Assembly (NCBI RefSeq): GCF_018343715.1
Contig: NZ_JAGYPL010000008.1
Location: 24,091 to 88,090 of the forward strand
Origin: Bacillus sp. FJAT-49711
GTDB lineage: Bacteria > Bacillota > Bacilli > Bacillales > Bacillaceae_C
Direction of reading: 5' to 3'
DNA: 64,000 nt
Shown here: piece after piece, positions 51,876-64,000 of the stretch
Position numbering within the stretch: the stretch's first letter is position 1
Layout: each line of letters opens with the position of its first letter
Notes under the pieces: generated by a model
What the model was told of the DNA's origin: nothing
The model's database searches: none
The model's input: only the letters and a program-made list of their open reading frames with translations
Made by a program: the position numbers and the translations under genes

Positions 51876-52295
51876 ATGTCAAAGAAATTATTTACTGAAC
51901 AAGAACAAAAATTACTTAAGTAACACCCTTACGTAAAGGCTGTTAGTGAAAAAGGAATTACATATACAGATGAATTTAAGACAATCTCAATTAAAGAATA
52001 TGAAGAAGGAAAAAATTCACGAGAAATCTTTGAAGCTGCAGGGTTTGATATTGACATGTTGGGAATTCAGCGAGCGAAATCAGCTTTAAAGCGCTGGCGT
52101 GCAGCTTATAGGAGAAATGGTGTGTTTGGGCTAGAAGACTCACGTAAATGTAGTTCAGGACGTCCACTGGAGCGAGAATTAAGTTTAGAAGAAAAATATG
52201 CTAGATTAGAAGCACAGAATGCCATTCTAAGTGCAGAAAATGAACTGCTAAAAAAGATCGAATTAGCAGAAAGGATGTTGAAGAAGAAAAAATAA
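51876..52295 (+). pseudogene. IS3-family orfA with an in-frame stop
   Basis: The frame begins at ATG 51876 (after GGGGCGG) as in related orfA proteins but meets TAA at codon 16 (51921-51923). After it the frame stays open for the usual helix-turn-helix protein to 52295, with SREIFEAAGFDIDMLGIQR and the Lys-rich coiled-coil end. Changing one base of the stop would restore a 139-residue OrfA. An internal ATG at 52056 could give a truncated product. The end has six A residues (GAAGAAAAAATAA), suited to -1 slippage into orfB. Confidence 0.85.
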
Positions 52296-52297
52296 AA

Positions 52298-53209
52298 TTG
52301 ACAGCAGAACTGAAATTCCAACTGATACATACAGTCATTGAAAAATATGATTTAACAAGAATGGTCCGCTATCTTTGTCAACTAGTTGGTGTTTCCCGTT
52401 CAGGATATTACCGTTACTTTACAGTTGAAGCAGAGGCAAAAAGACAGGAAAGACACCAAGCAGATGAAGCAGTTAAAGAAGTCGTTTTAAAGGCATTTAA
52501 TTTCCGCCGTCGCCCAAAAGGTGCACGTCAAATTAAAATGACATTAGAAAATCAATATCAAATTACGTATAACTTAAAACGAATTCGTCGCATTATGAAG
52601 AAGTTCAAGATTATTTGCCCAATCCGAAAAGCCAATCCATATCGACGAATGGTTAAAGCAACAAAGGAACATCGGACATTACCTAACCTTTTAAACCGCC
52701 AATTTAAGCAGGGAATCGCTGGAAAAGTATTATTAACAGACATTACATATTTAAATCATGGAAAAGGAAAACGTGCCTATTTATCTGCGATTAAAGATGG
52801 CGAAACTAATGAAATTCTAGCATATGAAGTATCAAATAAAATCACGTTGGATATCGCTCTAAATACAGTAAAGAAATTAAAAAAGAATGGTAGAAAACTA
52901 GCTGCTGGTGCATTCATTCACTCAGATCAAGGTGTTCATTATACAAGCCCTCAATTCCAAAAGCTTGTGAAGAAAATGGGATTAGGTCAATCCATGTCAC
53001 GTCGTGGTAACTGTTGGGATAACGCACCACAAGAATCATTCTTTGGTCATTTTAAAGATGAAATAGATATGAGAAACTGCGAAACATTAGAAGATGTAAA
53101 ACAAGAGATTAAGAGTTATATGACCTATTACAATCATTATCGAGGTCAATGGAACTTAAAAAAGATGACGCCTGCACAATACAGACATCATCTTATTCAA
53201 GTTGCCTAA
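52298..53209 (+). CDS. IS3-family transposase OrfB (IS150 group)
   Basis: A 303-residue integrase-core transposase in the -1 frame relative to orfA, normally made as an OrfAB fusion by frameshifting. The DDE triad is visible: Asp in LLTDITYL near residue 147, Asp in HSDQGVHYTS near 209 and Glu in WDNAPQESFFGHFKDE near 245. An HTH_21-like part (SRSGYYRYF) is at the N-terminus. It starts with TTG at 52298 if taken alone, without a clear ribosome-binding site. Because orfA is broken, the element may no longer move by itself. Confidence 0.93.
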   Translation: MTAELKFQLIHTVIEKYDLTRMVRYLCQLVGVSRSGYYRYFTVEAEAKRQERHQADEAVKEVVLKAFNFRRRPKGARQIKMTLENQYQITYNLKRIRRIMKKFKIICPIRKANPYRRMVKATKEHRTLPNLLNRQFKQGIAGKVLLTDITYLNHGKGKRAYLSAIKDGETNEILAYEVSNKITLDIALNTVKKLKKNGRKLAAGAFIHSDQGVHYTSPQFQKLVKKMGLGQSMSRRGNCWDNAPQESFFGHFKDEIDMRNCETLEDVKQEIKSYMTYYNHYRGQWNLKKMTPAQYRHHLIQVA

Positions 53210-53271
53210 GGGCTTTTTTAAAAGTGTCCTTTACAAAGGGTACATTTTAATCTTTTCACAGGGTTCCTTTA

Positions 53272-54558
<1,287 letters not shown>

Positions 54559-54582
54559 CTAAATTTTTCCTGAAACATCAAA

Positions 54583-54800
54583 AAACTCCCGTCCCCGAAA
54601 AAGGGACGAGAGTTTACCCGCGTTGCCACCCAAATTGAAAGCTTTCGCCTTCCACTTAATCAATAACGGCTCTGAACCGAAAATGCTTACAGGCATAAAA
54701 GCGTTCGGCATTTTACTCGAGGATGGATTCACAGTATGCGCCGCCGATTCTCACCAACCATCGGCTCTCTAAAGGCTACAATACTTGCTACTATTTCCTC
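54583..54800 (-). promoter_or_regulatory. T-box riboswitch of serS
   Basis: On the minus strand the leader has stem I elements (GAGAGCCGATGGTTGG near 54770), a probable specifier TCC (Ser) in GTGAATCCATCC near 54732, the T-box AATTTGGGTGGCAACGCGGG (54637-54618) and an intrinsic terminator: AAACTCTCGTCCC with GGGACGGGAGTTT and a run of T. Uncharged tRNA-Ser should pair with the specifier and the T-box bulge and favour the antiterminator. The specifier assignment is by position. Confidence 0.93.
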
Positions 54801-54831
54801 TCATCGCATTAATCATGATAAATTTTCTCAT

Positions 54832-54860
54832 ACTATACTACATCGAAACATCGATTGCAA
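54832..54860 (-). promoter_or_regulatory. Promoter of the serS T-box leader inside the pdxT end
   Basis: TTGCAA (54860-54855), 17 bases, TATAGT (54837-54832) on the minus strand. The -35 lies within the last codons of pdxT and the -10 just after its stop. Confidence 0.58.
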
Positions 54861-55452
54861 CTTTTTTCTCAATACTTTCCTTACCATCTTTACACATATC
54901 GATAAAGTATTGCGTAAAACGAATGTCATCCGTTAATTCTGGATGGAATGAACAACCAAGGAACTGACCTTCTTTCGCTGCAACAATTCTGCCGTTATAT
55001 TTCGCAAGAATTTCAACGTTTTCTCCAGCTTCAACGATATGGGGCGCCCTAATGAAAACAGCTGTCATAGAATCTGCTACTCCCGCTATAGCGATATCTG
55101 CCTCAAAGCTATCACGCTGACGTCCAAAGGAATTTCGCTCAACCGTGATATCCATCAAACCTAAATGGACTTCCTCAGTTTCCCCAATCCGCTTTGCAAG
55201 CAAGATTAATCCCGCACATGTTCCAAACATCGGCTTCCCACTTGCTGCAAATTCCTTCAAAGGTTCCATAAAGTGATATTGATCCAGCAATCTGCGCATC
55301 GTCGTGCTTTCTCCGCCGGGAAGGATTAATCCATCGAGTTCTGCTAGTTGCTCAACCGTTTTTACAACAACGGCTTTCGCTCCACATTGCTCTACGGCGT
55401 TTACATGTTCACGAACCGCTCCCTGCAATCCGAGTATGCCGACCGTAATCAT
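54838..55452 (-). CDS. pdxT: Pyridoxal 5'-phosphate synthase glutaminase PdxT
   Basis: PdxT releases ammonia from glutamine for PdxS. The 204-residue class I glutaminase starts [15 protein letters not shown] and has GGESTTM near 48, the nucleophile in [11 protein letters not shown] near 80 and the His-Glu pair in SFHPELTDD near 172. It starts at 55452 with GGTGG upstream and overlaps the end of the pdxS frame region closely (gap of one base). It is about 8 residues longer at the C-terminus than B. subtilis PdxT. Confidence 0.96.
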   Translation of the reverse strand: MITVGILGLQGAVREHVNAVEQCGAKAVVVKTVEQLAELDGLILPGGESTTMRRLLDQYHFMEPLKEFAASGKPMFGTCAGLILLAKRIGETEEVHLGLMDITVERNSFGRQRDSFEADIAIAGVADSMTAVFIRAPHIVEAGENVEILAKYNGRIVAAKEGQFLGCSFHPELTDDIRFTQYFIDMCKDGKESIEKKVAIDVSM

Positions 55453-55453
55453 A

Positions 55454-56335
55454 TTACCACCCGCGCTCTTGCATACGATTTTCTTTTGTAAGCGTAGAAA
55501 TTTCAATACCTTTCATCGCAGTACCTAAACCTTTTGATAGCTCTGCAATCAATTCATAATCTTGATAATGAGTTGTTGCTTCAACAATCGCACGTGCAAA
55601 TTTCGCAGGATTTTCAGATTTAAAAATACCTGATCCTACAAAAACACCATCAGCTCCAAGCTGCATCATTAAAGCAGCATCCGCTGGTGTTGCTACCCCA
55701 CCCGCTGCAAAATTTACAACTGGCAAGCGGCCAAGACGCTTAATTTCCAATAAAAGCTCATATGGTGCGCCAAGAAGTTTTGCTTCCGTCATCAACTCGT
55801 CTTCGTTCATATTAACAACTTTACGAACTTGTGCATTTACTTTACGAATATGGCGAACGGCTTCAACGATATTGCCTGTTCCCGGTTCACCTTTCGTTCT
55901 AAGCATGGAAGAACCTTCACCAATACGGCGAGCTGCTTCGCCTAAATCACGGCATCCGCATACGAATGGAACAGTATAGTCCTTTTTATTTAAATGAAAT
56001 TCTTCATCCGCAGGAGTTAAAACTTCACTTTCATCAATATAATCAACACCCATTGCTTCCAAAACGCGAGCTTCTACAATATGGCCAATTCTAGCCTTTG
56101 CCATAACTGGAATGGAAACTGCCTTCATTACTTCTTCAACAATCGTTGGATCAGCCATTCTAGCAACTCCACCTGCTGCTCTAATATCAGATGGAACCCG
56201 CTCAAGCGCCATAACCGCTACCGCTCCAGCTTCCTCCGCCAACTTTGCCTGCTCCGCATTGACTACATCCATGATAACGCCGCCCTTTTGCATTTCTGCC
56301 ATGCCGCGTTTCACCCGATCTGTTCCAGTTTTCAT
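55454..56335 (-). CDS. pdxS: Pyridoxal 5'-phosphate synthase subunit PdxS
   Basis: PdxS makes PLP from ribose 5-phosphate, glyceraldehyde 3-phosphate and ammonia in a 12+12 complex with PdxT. The 293-residue TIM barrel is highly conserved: [47 protein letters not shown] with catalytic lysines near 81 and 149, and [25 protein letters not shown] precedes the ATG. It forms an operon with pdxT; many PLP enzymes are encoded nearby (mccAB, yaaO). Confidence 0.98.
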   Translation of the reverse strand: MKTGTDRVKRGMAEMQKGGVIMDVVNAEQAKLAEEAGAVAVMALERVPSDIRAAGGVARMADPTIVEEVMKAVSIPVMAKARIGHIVEARVLEAMGVDYIDESEVLTPADEEFHLNKKDYTVPFVCGCRDLGEAARRIGEGSSMLRTKGEPGTGNIVEAVRHIRKVNAQVRKVVNMNEDELMTEAKLLGAPYELLLEIKRLGRLPVVNFAAGGVATPADAALMMQLGADGVFVGSGIFKSENPAKFARAIVEATTHYQDYELIAELSKGLGTAMKGIEISTLTKENRMQERGW

Positions 56336-56483
56336 TCCCAGTCGCCCCTTTTTTTATAAAAAAAATTTTATTATCTCATTAATACTATCGGAATAATCTT
56401 AGTTAACTATAAAAACACCTACGTGTCAATATAGCCAAACAGCTAACCCCAACCCCACTACACGATTGAAATTAGCTGTTTTT

Positions 56484-56552
56484 AGTGCCAGGCACTCAAA
56501 CAACTCCGACACTATTCAGAATTGATCCGAAATTGTTTGAGTGCCTGGCACT
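56484..56552. repeat. Perfect 20-bp inverted repeat built on GTGCCAGGCAC
   Basis: The arms 56484-56503 and 56533-56552 are exact reverse complements, 29 bases apart. Each arm itself holds the palindrome GTGCCAGGCAC or GTGCCTGGCAC. It lies just after the dacA stop. The minus strand has no T-run behind it, so it is not a standard terminator; it looks like a mobile repeat of the REP type. Confidence 0.8.
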
Positions 56553-56561
56553 CGCACAATT

Positions 56562-57905
56562 TTAGAACCAGCCCTTCACAGTTTTTGTTACGCTTGTCCA
56601 AATGTCAGAGAAAAATCCACCGGTTCCGCGCATCATTAATACGAACCAATTTGCTTTGTCAACTTTATCTTGAGTGACGACTTTAATTTTTGGTGCAAAG
56701 TCTTTTGATAGGTAGCCGAAATCATTTTCTCCGTTATAAACGAGTTCAAGTGTACCTACTTCTTCATTTTTCTTGATTGGAGCTGTTAATTGCTTTTCTT
56801 TATTCAATTTCTTTTTATCAACCTTAAAGGCTGGTTTATATGATTTTTCTTCACCATTTTTTACTACTACTTTTACAGGTTTGTCTGTATAAATGTTAAC
56901 GGACTTCTCTTTCCCTTTTGTTACAGGTAATGACTTATCGCCCTTGATAACATAATTTTTCGGATAAAGTTCCTTAATTGAAAAATTAGTAAAAGCATAT
57001 TCCATCATTTTTTTAGATTCATCAAAACGGGACTTATAATCACCTTGACCTTGTGCATTTTTAGCATTCATGACAACAGTGATGACTCTTAAATCATTCC
57101 GTTTTGCAGTACCTGTAAAGCAGTAGCCTGCAAAATCAGTCGTACCCGTTTTAAGTCCATCTACACCGTCGTACCCATAAACCAATCCTGGAAGCATCCA
57201 GTTCCAGTTTTTCATCTCACCCGGCATTGTACGGAATTCTTTTTTTGTAATGCTTGTCGTTTCCAATACTTCCGGATAGTCTCTTAATAAATATGCAGCT
57301 AATTGTGCAGTAGATCTAGCTGACATGACATTTTCATCTTCTGCACCTGTTCCATCAGGGTGCATTCCTTTTAAATCACGATTATTTAATCCAGTAGAGT
57401 TAACAAATTTGAAATTTTTTAAACCAAGTGCTTTTGCTTTATCATTCATCATTTTAACGAATTTTGATTCTGAACCAGCAATTGCTTCGGCAATCGAAAT
57501 CGTTGCACCATTTGCAGAGTAAATCGCCATTGCTTCATATAATTCACGTATTGTAAACTTTTTCCCTTTTTCAAGTGGAACATTTGATAGATTTGTATCA
57601 ACTGATACTTTATTGACATAATCACTAATCGTTTGTTCTTGATCCCATTTAATTTTTCCATCATGTATCGCTTCAAACATAATATATTCAGTCATCATTT
57701 TCGTCATAGACGCAATCCCGAGAGCCGTATCTTCATTTTTAGCATATAGGACCTTGCCAGTACTTGCTTCTATGAGAATAGCAGCATCAGCATTTATATT
57801 TAAAGAATCCTGCGCAAAAGCGCGATTTGGTAATTGTATCGAACTTAATAGCATTAACATGGCCAAGGATAAAGCAACAAAAATTTTGTACGATCTTTTT
57901 TTCAC
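56562..57905 (-). CDS. dacA: D-alanyl-D-alanine carboxypeptidase DacA (PBP5)
   Basis: The main vegetative carboxypeptidase; it trims the pentapeptide of peptidoglycan. A signal peptide ends near residue 31 (RAFAQ). The active-site motifs are SMTK (SxxK) near 67, SAN (SxN) near 130 and KTGTT (KTG) near 248. A beta-rich PBP5 C-terminal domain follows from about 300, with an amphipathic membrane anchor at the end ([19 protein letters not shown]). It starts with GTG after GGAGGG. Order guaB-dacA-pdxS as in B. subtilis. Confidence 0.97.
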   Translation of the reverse strand: MKKRSYKIFVALSLAMLMLLSSIQLPNRAFAQDSLNINADAAILIEASTGKVLYAKNEDTALGIASMTKMMTEYIMFEAIHDGKIKWDQEQTISDYVNKVSVDTNLSNVPLEKGKKFTIRELYEAMAIYSANGATISIAEAIAGSESKFVKMMNDKAKALGLKNFKFVNSTGLNNRDLKGMHPDGTGAEDENVMSARSTAQLAAYLLRDYPEVLETTSITKKEFRTMPGEMKNWNWMLPGLVYGYDGVDGLKTGTTDFAGYCFTGTAKRNDLRVITVVMNAKNAQGQGDYKSRFDESKKMMEYAFTNFSIKELYPKNYVIKGDKSLPVTKGKEKSVNIYTDKPVKVVVKNGEEKSYKPAFKVDKKKLNKEKQLTAPIKKNEEVGTLELVYNGENDFGYLSKDFAPKIKVVTQDKVDKANWFVLMMRGTGGFFSDIWTSVTKTVKGWF

Positions 57906-58047
57906 AAGTTAGCCCTCCAACGTAATATGTACACCTTTGTCATTTTAACATAGATAGGGATGATTTTGTAGACGACAAAGGTATTTCATCCCTAACAAAA
58001 AAATGGTAGAAACTCATGAGCATGGAAGCACATGGTCCCACCATTAC

Positions 58048-58335
58048 TTAAAAGCGAAAGCGCCTTGCCTATCGACGTTCCTTATTTGGGCCTTCCACTG
58101 GAATAAAGAAACACAATGAGCCATGAAAAGCGGAAGGCGCCTGATCTGCCCCGACAAGCAAATGTTCTGAGTCAAAAAAAGTCGCTCTTTGACCTTTTAT
58201 CGCCTCAGGTTATTTTACCGCGAGTGGCTGACACCTGCAGCAAGCACTGCAAGGCGAATCCGCCCACCTTATCATAGAGAGAAGGACAAGAAGTTTGCTA
58301 GTCGATAGGCGCTGGAGCTAGAAAATGAAAAGCGA
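58048..58335. repeat. Composite repeat: one family inserted into another
   Basis: The outer part (58048-58124 and about 58251-58335) is a copy of the palindromic family, from AAAGCGCCTTGCC...ATCGACGTTCC to GACAAGAAGTTTGCTAGTCG. The inner part (about 58125-58250: GAAAAGCGGAAGGCGCC, GCCCCGACAAGCAAATG, then GTGGCTGACACCTGCAG) is a different repeat found nowhere else in the window. The rest of the gap from dacA to guaB is empty. Confidence 0.72.
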
Positions 58336-58376
58336 AAGCACCTTTGACACAAAATATGACATCTTTCCAACAAAAA

Positions 58377-59867
<1,491 letters not shown>

Positions 59868-59913
59868 TTATTAGTAGGTTATCAATTGGTTAAAATACTG
59901 TCAAGGATATGTC

Positions 59914-60906
59914 ATGATGTTCTATTTTTCAAATAATTTGGAGGTAGTAAGCTTGCATATTGAAGATGATGTATGGAAACGCTTTACTGTTTATCAATCA
60001 GCTGAAACGACACAGCATTTTTTAAAAAAATGTTATAAGGAAATAGAAAATAAGGATATCGAAACGAAAAGTTACGATAATTGCTTTGCCTTTATGTACT
60101 ATCTTGAACAAGGAGAAGTATTTTATAAACAAGCATCTTTATCACCATTATCCATTAGACCTATTTTATTATTTTATGGCCTTATTCACTTAATTAAAGC
60201 CTGCCTTCTTACAGTTGATCCATTTTATCCAAATTCTACTTCCGTATTAGCCCATGGAGTAACAACAAGGAAACGAAAAAAACGCCATTATAAATTTTTG
60301 CATGACGAAATTAAAGTGCAAAAAAACGGCCTCTGCACATTTTTTTCGGAACAACTGTTCCACGTGAAACACTTAGAAGGTGAAAAATTTCATATGATAG
60401 ACCTTCTAAAGTTAGTTGTTGAGTTAGATGATGTTATGCTGCATATTTTGAGGCAACCGAATATGATAGCCCTTGAACGGATGGATGATAATAAATGGGG
60501 AATTCCGAAAGAAATCTACGATTCCTACTATATGGATGGAAAAAGATTAAAAGAATATTTAAATGGGAAATATTCAGAGGTAATAATATGGGAAGAGGAA
60601 AAACTAAAGCTGCCAGCTTTTCAAAAACAAGGAATGATCTCCCCTCCTTTTCGCTATCATATTTTTAACCAAAACCTTTATATTCCTGCAGAAAAGTATT
60701 CTAATATGGAGCTTCCGGATATGATCGTCCATTACCTCTTGCTCTATAATTTAAGCATGATTTCCCGGTATGAAACAGAATGGTGGATTGATTTAATAAA
60801 AACAACGCCAAACTCAGATTATCCTATTATTAAATCATTTCTCGAAATCACAGAAAAGAAAGGACCATTAATTGTTGAGGAATATTTAAGGAAGAAGCTA
60901 TTGTAG
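59914..60906 (+). CDS. yaaC: YaaC-like protein of unknown function
   Basis: A 330-residue cytosolic protein recognised by length, orientation and place: yaaC lies between guaB and the ribosomal operon on the opposite strand in B. subtilis. Visible features are LLFYGLIHLIKACLLT near residue 90, a basic stretch RKRKKRHYKF near 128 and PDMIVHYLLLYNLSMISRYE near 270. No catalytic motif is evident. AAGGAT lies upstream of the tandem ATGs at 59914. No terminator is seen after it. Confidence 0.85.
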   Translation: MMFYFSNNLEVVSLHIEDDVWKRFTVYQSAETTQHFLKKCYKEIENKDIETKSYDNCFAFMYYLEQGEVFYKQASLSPLSIRPILLFYGLIHLIKACLLTVDPFYPNSTSVLAHGVTTRKRKKRHYKFLHDEIKVQKNGLCTFFSEQLFHVKHLEGEKFHMIDLLKLVVELDDVMLHILRQPNMIALERMDDNKWGIPKEIYDSYYMDGKRLKEYLNGKYSEVIIWEEEKLKLPAFQKQGMISPPFRYHIFNQNLYIPAEKYSNMELPDMIVHYLLLYNLSMISRYETEWWIDLIKTTPNSDYPIIKSFLEITEKKGPLIVEEYLRKKLL

Positions 60907-60981
60907 AGGGGTAAATTCATGAATGTATAGATAAGGAATATTACGGCTGAGCAATTTTCTAATCTCTTCATAAATTTCGCT

Positions 60982-61164
60982 TTAATTTACGATGAAAGCT
61001 TTTAATTTCCTGATTTCATCGAGAATTATCCCTTTATTCTCGATGAAACCTTGTGATTTTCGAATTTCGTCGCGAGTTATTCCTTTATTCTCGATAAAAC
61101 TTTGTATTTTTTTGAGTTCGTCGTGAATCGCTCCTTTATTCCCGATGGACCTATATTTTTTCAT
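60982..61164 (-). repeat. Tandem 51-bp repeat with an open 60-codon frame
   Basis: Three and a half units of 51 bp (CCTTTATTC ... TCGATGAAAC type) follow each other. On the minus strand they read as a 60-residue frame made of 17-residue repeats of the form FIENKGIxxDEIRKxx. There is no convincing ribosome-binding site and no known family. The frame may be a by-product of the repeat length being a multiple of three, or a small repeat protein. Upstream 60907-60981 is empty. Confidence 0.6.
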
Positions 61165-61171
61165 TTAAAAT

Positions 61172-61195
61172 AGACATCCTCATTTGAGAATGTCT
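61172..61195 (-). terminator. Duplicate of the rRNA operon terminator
   Basis: AGACATTCTCAAATGAGGATGTCT on the minus strand, the same 24 bases as at 61465, followed by ATTTTAAATG. Confidence 0.72.
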
Positions 61196-61201
61196 TTGAT
61201 T

Positions 61202-61290
61202 GCTTGGCAACGTTCTGTTCTTGCAAGGGAAAGACCCCCTTACTACCATCGGCCATCGGCGCGCGAGCTTAACTTCCATGTTCGCGCCGC
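61202..61290 (-). pseudogene. Decayed 3' part of a 5S rRNA gene
   Basis: It aligns with the intact 5S at 61495: GGCAACGT(t/c)CTG(t/c)TCTTGCAAGGG, CTTACTACCATCGG and GAGCTTAACTTCC are shared, with small insertions and many substitutions. After about 61290 the match ends, so the 5' third of the 5S gene is missing. The stretch 61291-61464 has no recognisable feature. Confidence 0.72.
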
Positions 61291-61464
61291 CGATCATGTT
61301 GACAAGCGAATCTCTTCGTCATCCGCGCTCGTTCGATTCTCATGGGCATAGCCCATTCCGAGTCTCTCTCCCTTGATTCCTCGATCTTCTTGGTCCTCCT
61401 GACCCTCGCTTACATTGTGTGCGCTTCTTCTTTGATGCCTTCGGCATCTCTAACAGATAAAAAA

Positions 61465-61488
61465 AGACATCCTCATTTGAGAATGTCT
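61465..61488 (-). terminator. Terminator of the rRNA operon
   Basis: The same hairpin as at 61172, here followed on the minus strand by TTTTTTTATC, 6 bases past the 5S gene. Confidence 0.85.
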
Positions 61489-61494
61489 TAAATT

Positions 61495-61610
<116 letters not shown>

Positions 61611-61681
61611 CAAGTATTCAGTTAAGAGAAATCTTTCATTCCCTCAAAACCAGATAATAGAGAAAACAAACCTTTTTCGAA

Positions 61682-61830
61682 TCTAGCTCCAGCGCCTATC
61701 GACTAGCCAACTTCCGGGTCTTTTCCCTACGATAAGTCAACATCGATTCGCCTTACGGCTTATCGTGTTTCCTTTATCTCAGTCAAAGCCCCTGCAGTTT
61801 GTACGTCGATGAACAGGCGCTTCCGCTTTT
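61682..61830. repeat. Palindromic repeat inside the 23S-5S spacer
   Basis: A full unit of the family at 10479, reverse orientation (CTAGCTCCAGCGCCTATCG to ACAGGCGCTTCCGC). It fills most of the spacer and would be transcribed with the rRNA; it can fold as a long stem. Confidence 0.9.
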
Positions 61831-61839
61831 TAATTTAGA

Positions 61840-64000
<2,161 letters not shown>

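Larger units (their letters stand above)
51767..53265 (+). mobile_element. IS3-family insertion sequence, IS150 group
   Basis: About 1.5 kb bounded by inverted repeats: the left end reads AACCCTGTGATATC then TAAAATGTACCCT, and the right end, reversed, reads AACCCTGTGAAAAGAT then TAAAATGTACCCT and GACACTT. It contains a damaged orfA and an intact orfB with DDE residues. No target-site duplication is evident. The right end lies only 6 bases from the serS stop, so the element took the place of the sequence that should end the serS transcript. Confidence 0.9.

Overview
The window is a low-GC Gram-positive endospore former of the Bacillaceae. The gene order is the origin-proximal block of Bacillus subtilis read in reverse, from the ribosomal operon downstream of gyrA (right edge) to spoVT and yabM (left edge). 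It holds many sporulation genes (spoVT, fin, spoVG, sspF, yabG, gin, bofA, yaaH, a gerA-type operon). Nearly all genes lie on the minus strand, which fits a replichore in which that strand is the leading one. I cannot name the species.

Layout, right to left. 64000-61495: the 3' part of a 23S rRNA and a 5S rRNA, then a decayed second 5S piece and a duplicated terminator. 60.9-53.3 kb: yaaC (opposite strand), guaB, dacA, pdxS-pdxT, and serS with a T-box leader. 53.3-49.5 kb: an IS3-family insertion sequence, an SDR gene divergent from a WYL-type regulator, and tRNA-Ser. 49.5-41.4 kb: yaaH, tadA, SRP RNA, a DUF2207 protein, an autoregulated HTH/membrane-protein pair, dnaX-ebfC-recR-yaaL, bofA. 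41-39 kb: an aldo/keto reductase, a lone tRNA-Ile/tRNA-Ala pair where B. subtilis has a whole rRNA operon, and gin. 38.9-32 kb: yaaO, tmk, darA, holB, ricT, yabA, trmN6, yazA, rsmI. 31.9-27.7 kb: a small membrane protein and a yrrT-luxS-mccA-mccB operon. 27.4-18.8 kb: abrB (opposite strand), metG, tatD, yabE, rnmV, rsmA, yabG, veg. 18.7-13.1 kb: sspF, a four-gene germinant-receptor operon of which the last gene is very small, ispE. 13-1 kb: purR, ridA, spoVG, glmU, prs, rplY/ctc, pth, fin, mfd, spoVT and the start of a SpoVB/MurJ-like flippase.

How the genes work together: the housekeeping core serves DNA replication and repair (dnaX, holB, recR, yabA, mfd), translation (serS, metG, pth, L25, tadA, rsmA, rsmI, SRP RNA), nucleotide and cofactor supply (prs, purR, guaB, tmk, pdxST), cell wall synthesis (glmU, dacA) and reverse transsulfuration. 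The sporulation genes act in both forespore and mother cell. Several carry promoters readable in the sequence: sigma-G for spoVT, sigma-F/G for gin, sigma-K for yabG, sigma-H for spoVG. Sigma-B drives rplY/ctc, and abrB carries tandem Spo0A boxes.

The intergenic DNA is unusually rich in repeats. One palindromic family occurs as a 154-bp tandem array and as scattered single copies, one of them inside the 23S-5S spacer and one exactly where yaaR is missing. There are also GC-rich elements bounded by TTGATT, a 51-bp in-frame tandem repeat and a short degenerate CGG/CCG hairpin series. I did not see a clearly new defence or mobile system. The strongest oddities are the fin gene that seems to start at ATA, the rRNA-operon remnant, luxS taking the usual place of mtnN, and the small germination-receptor gene.
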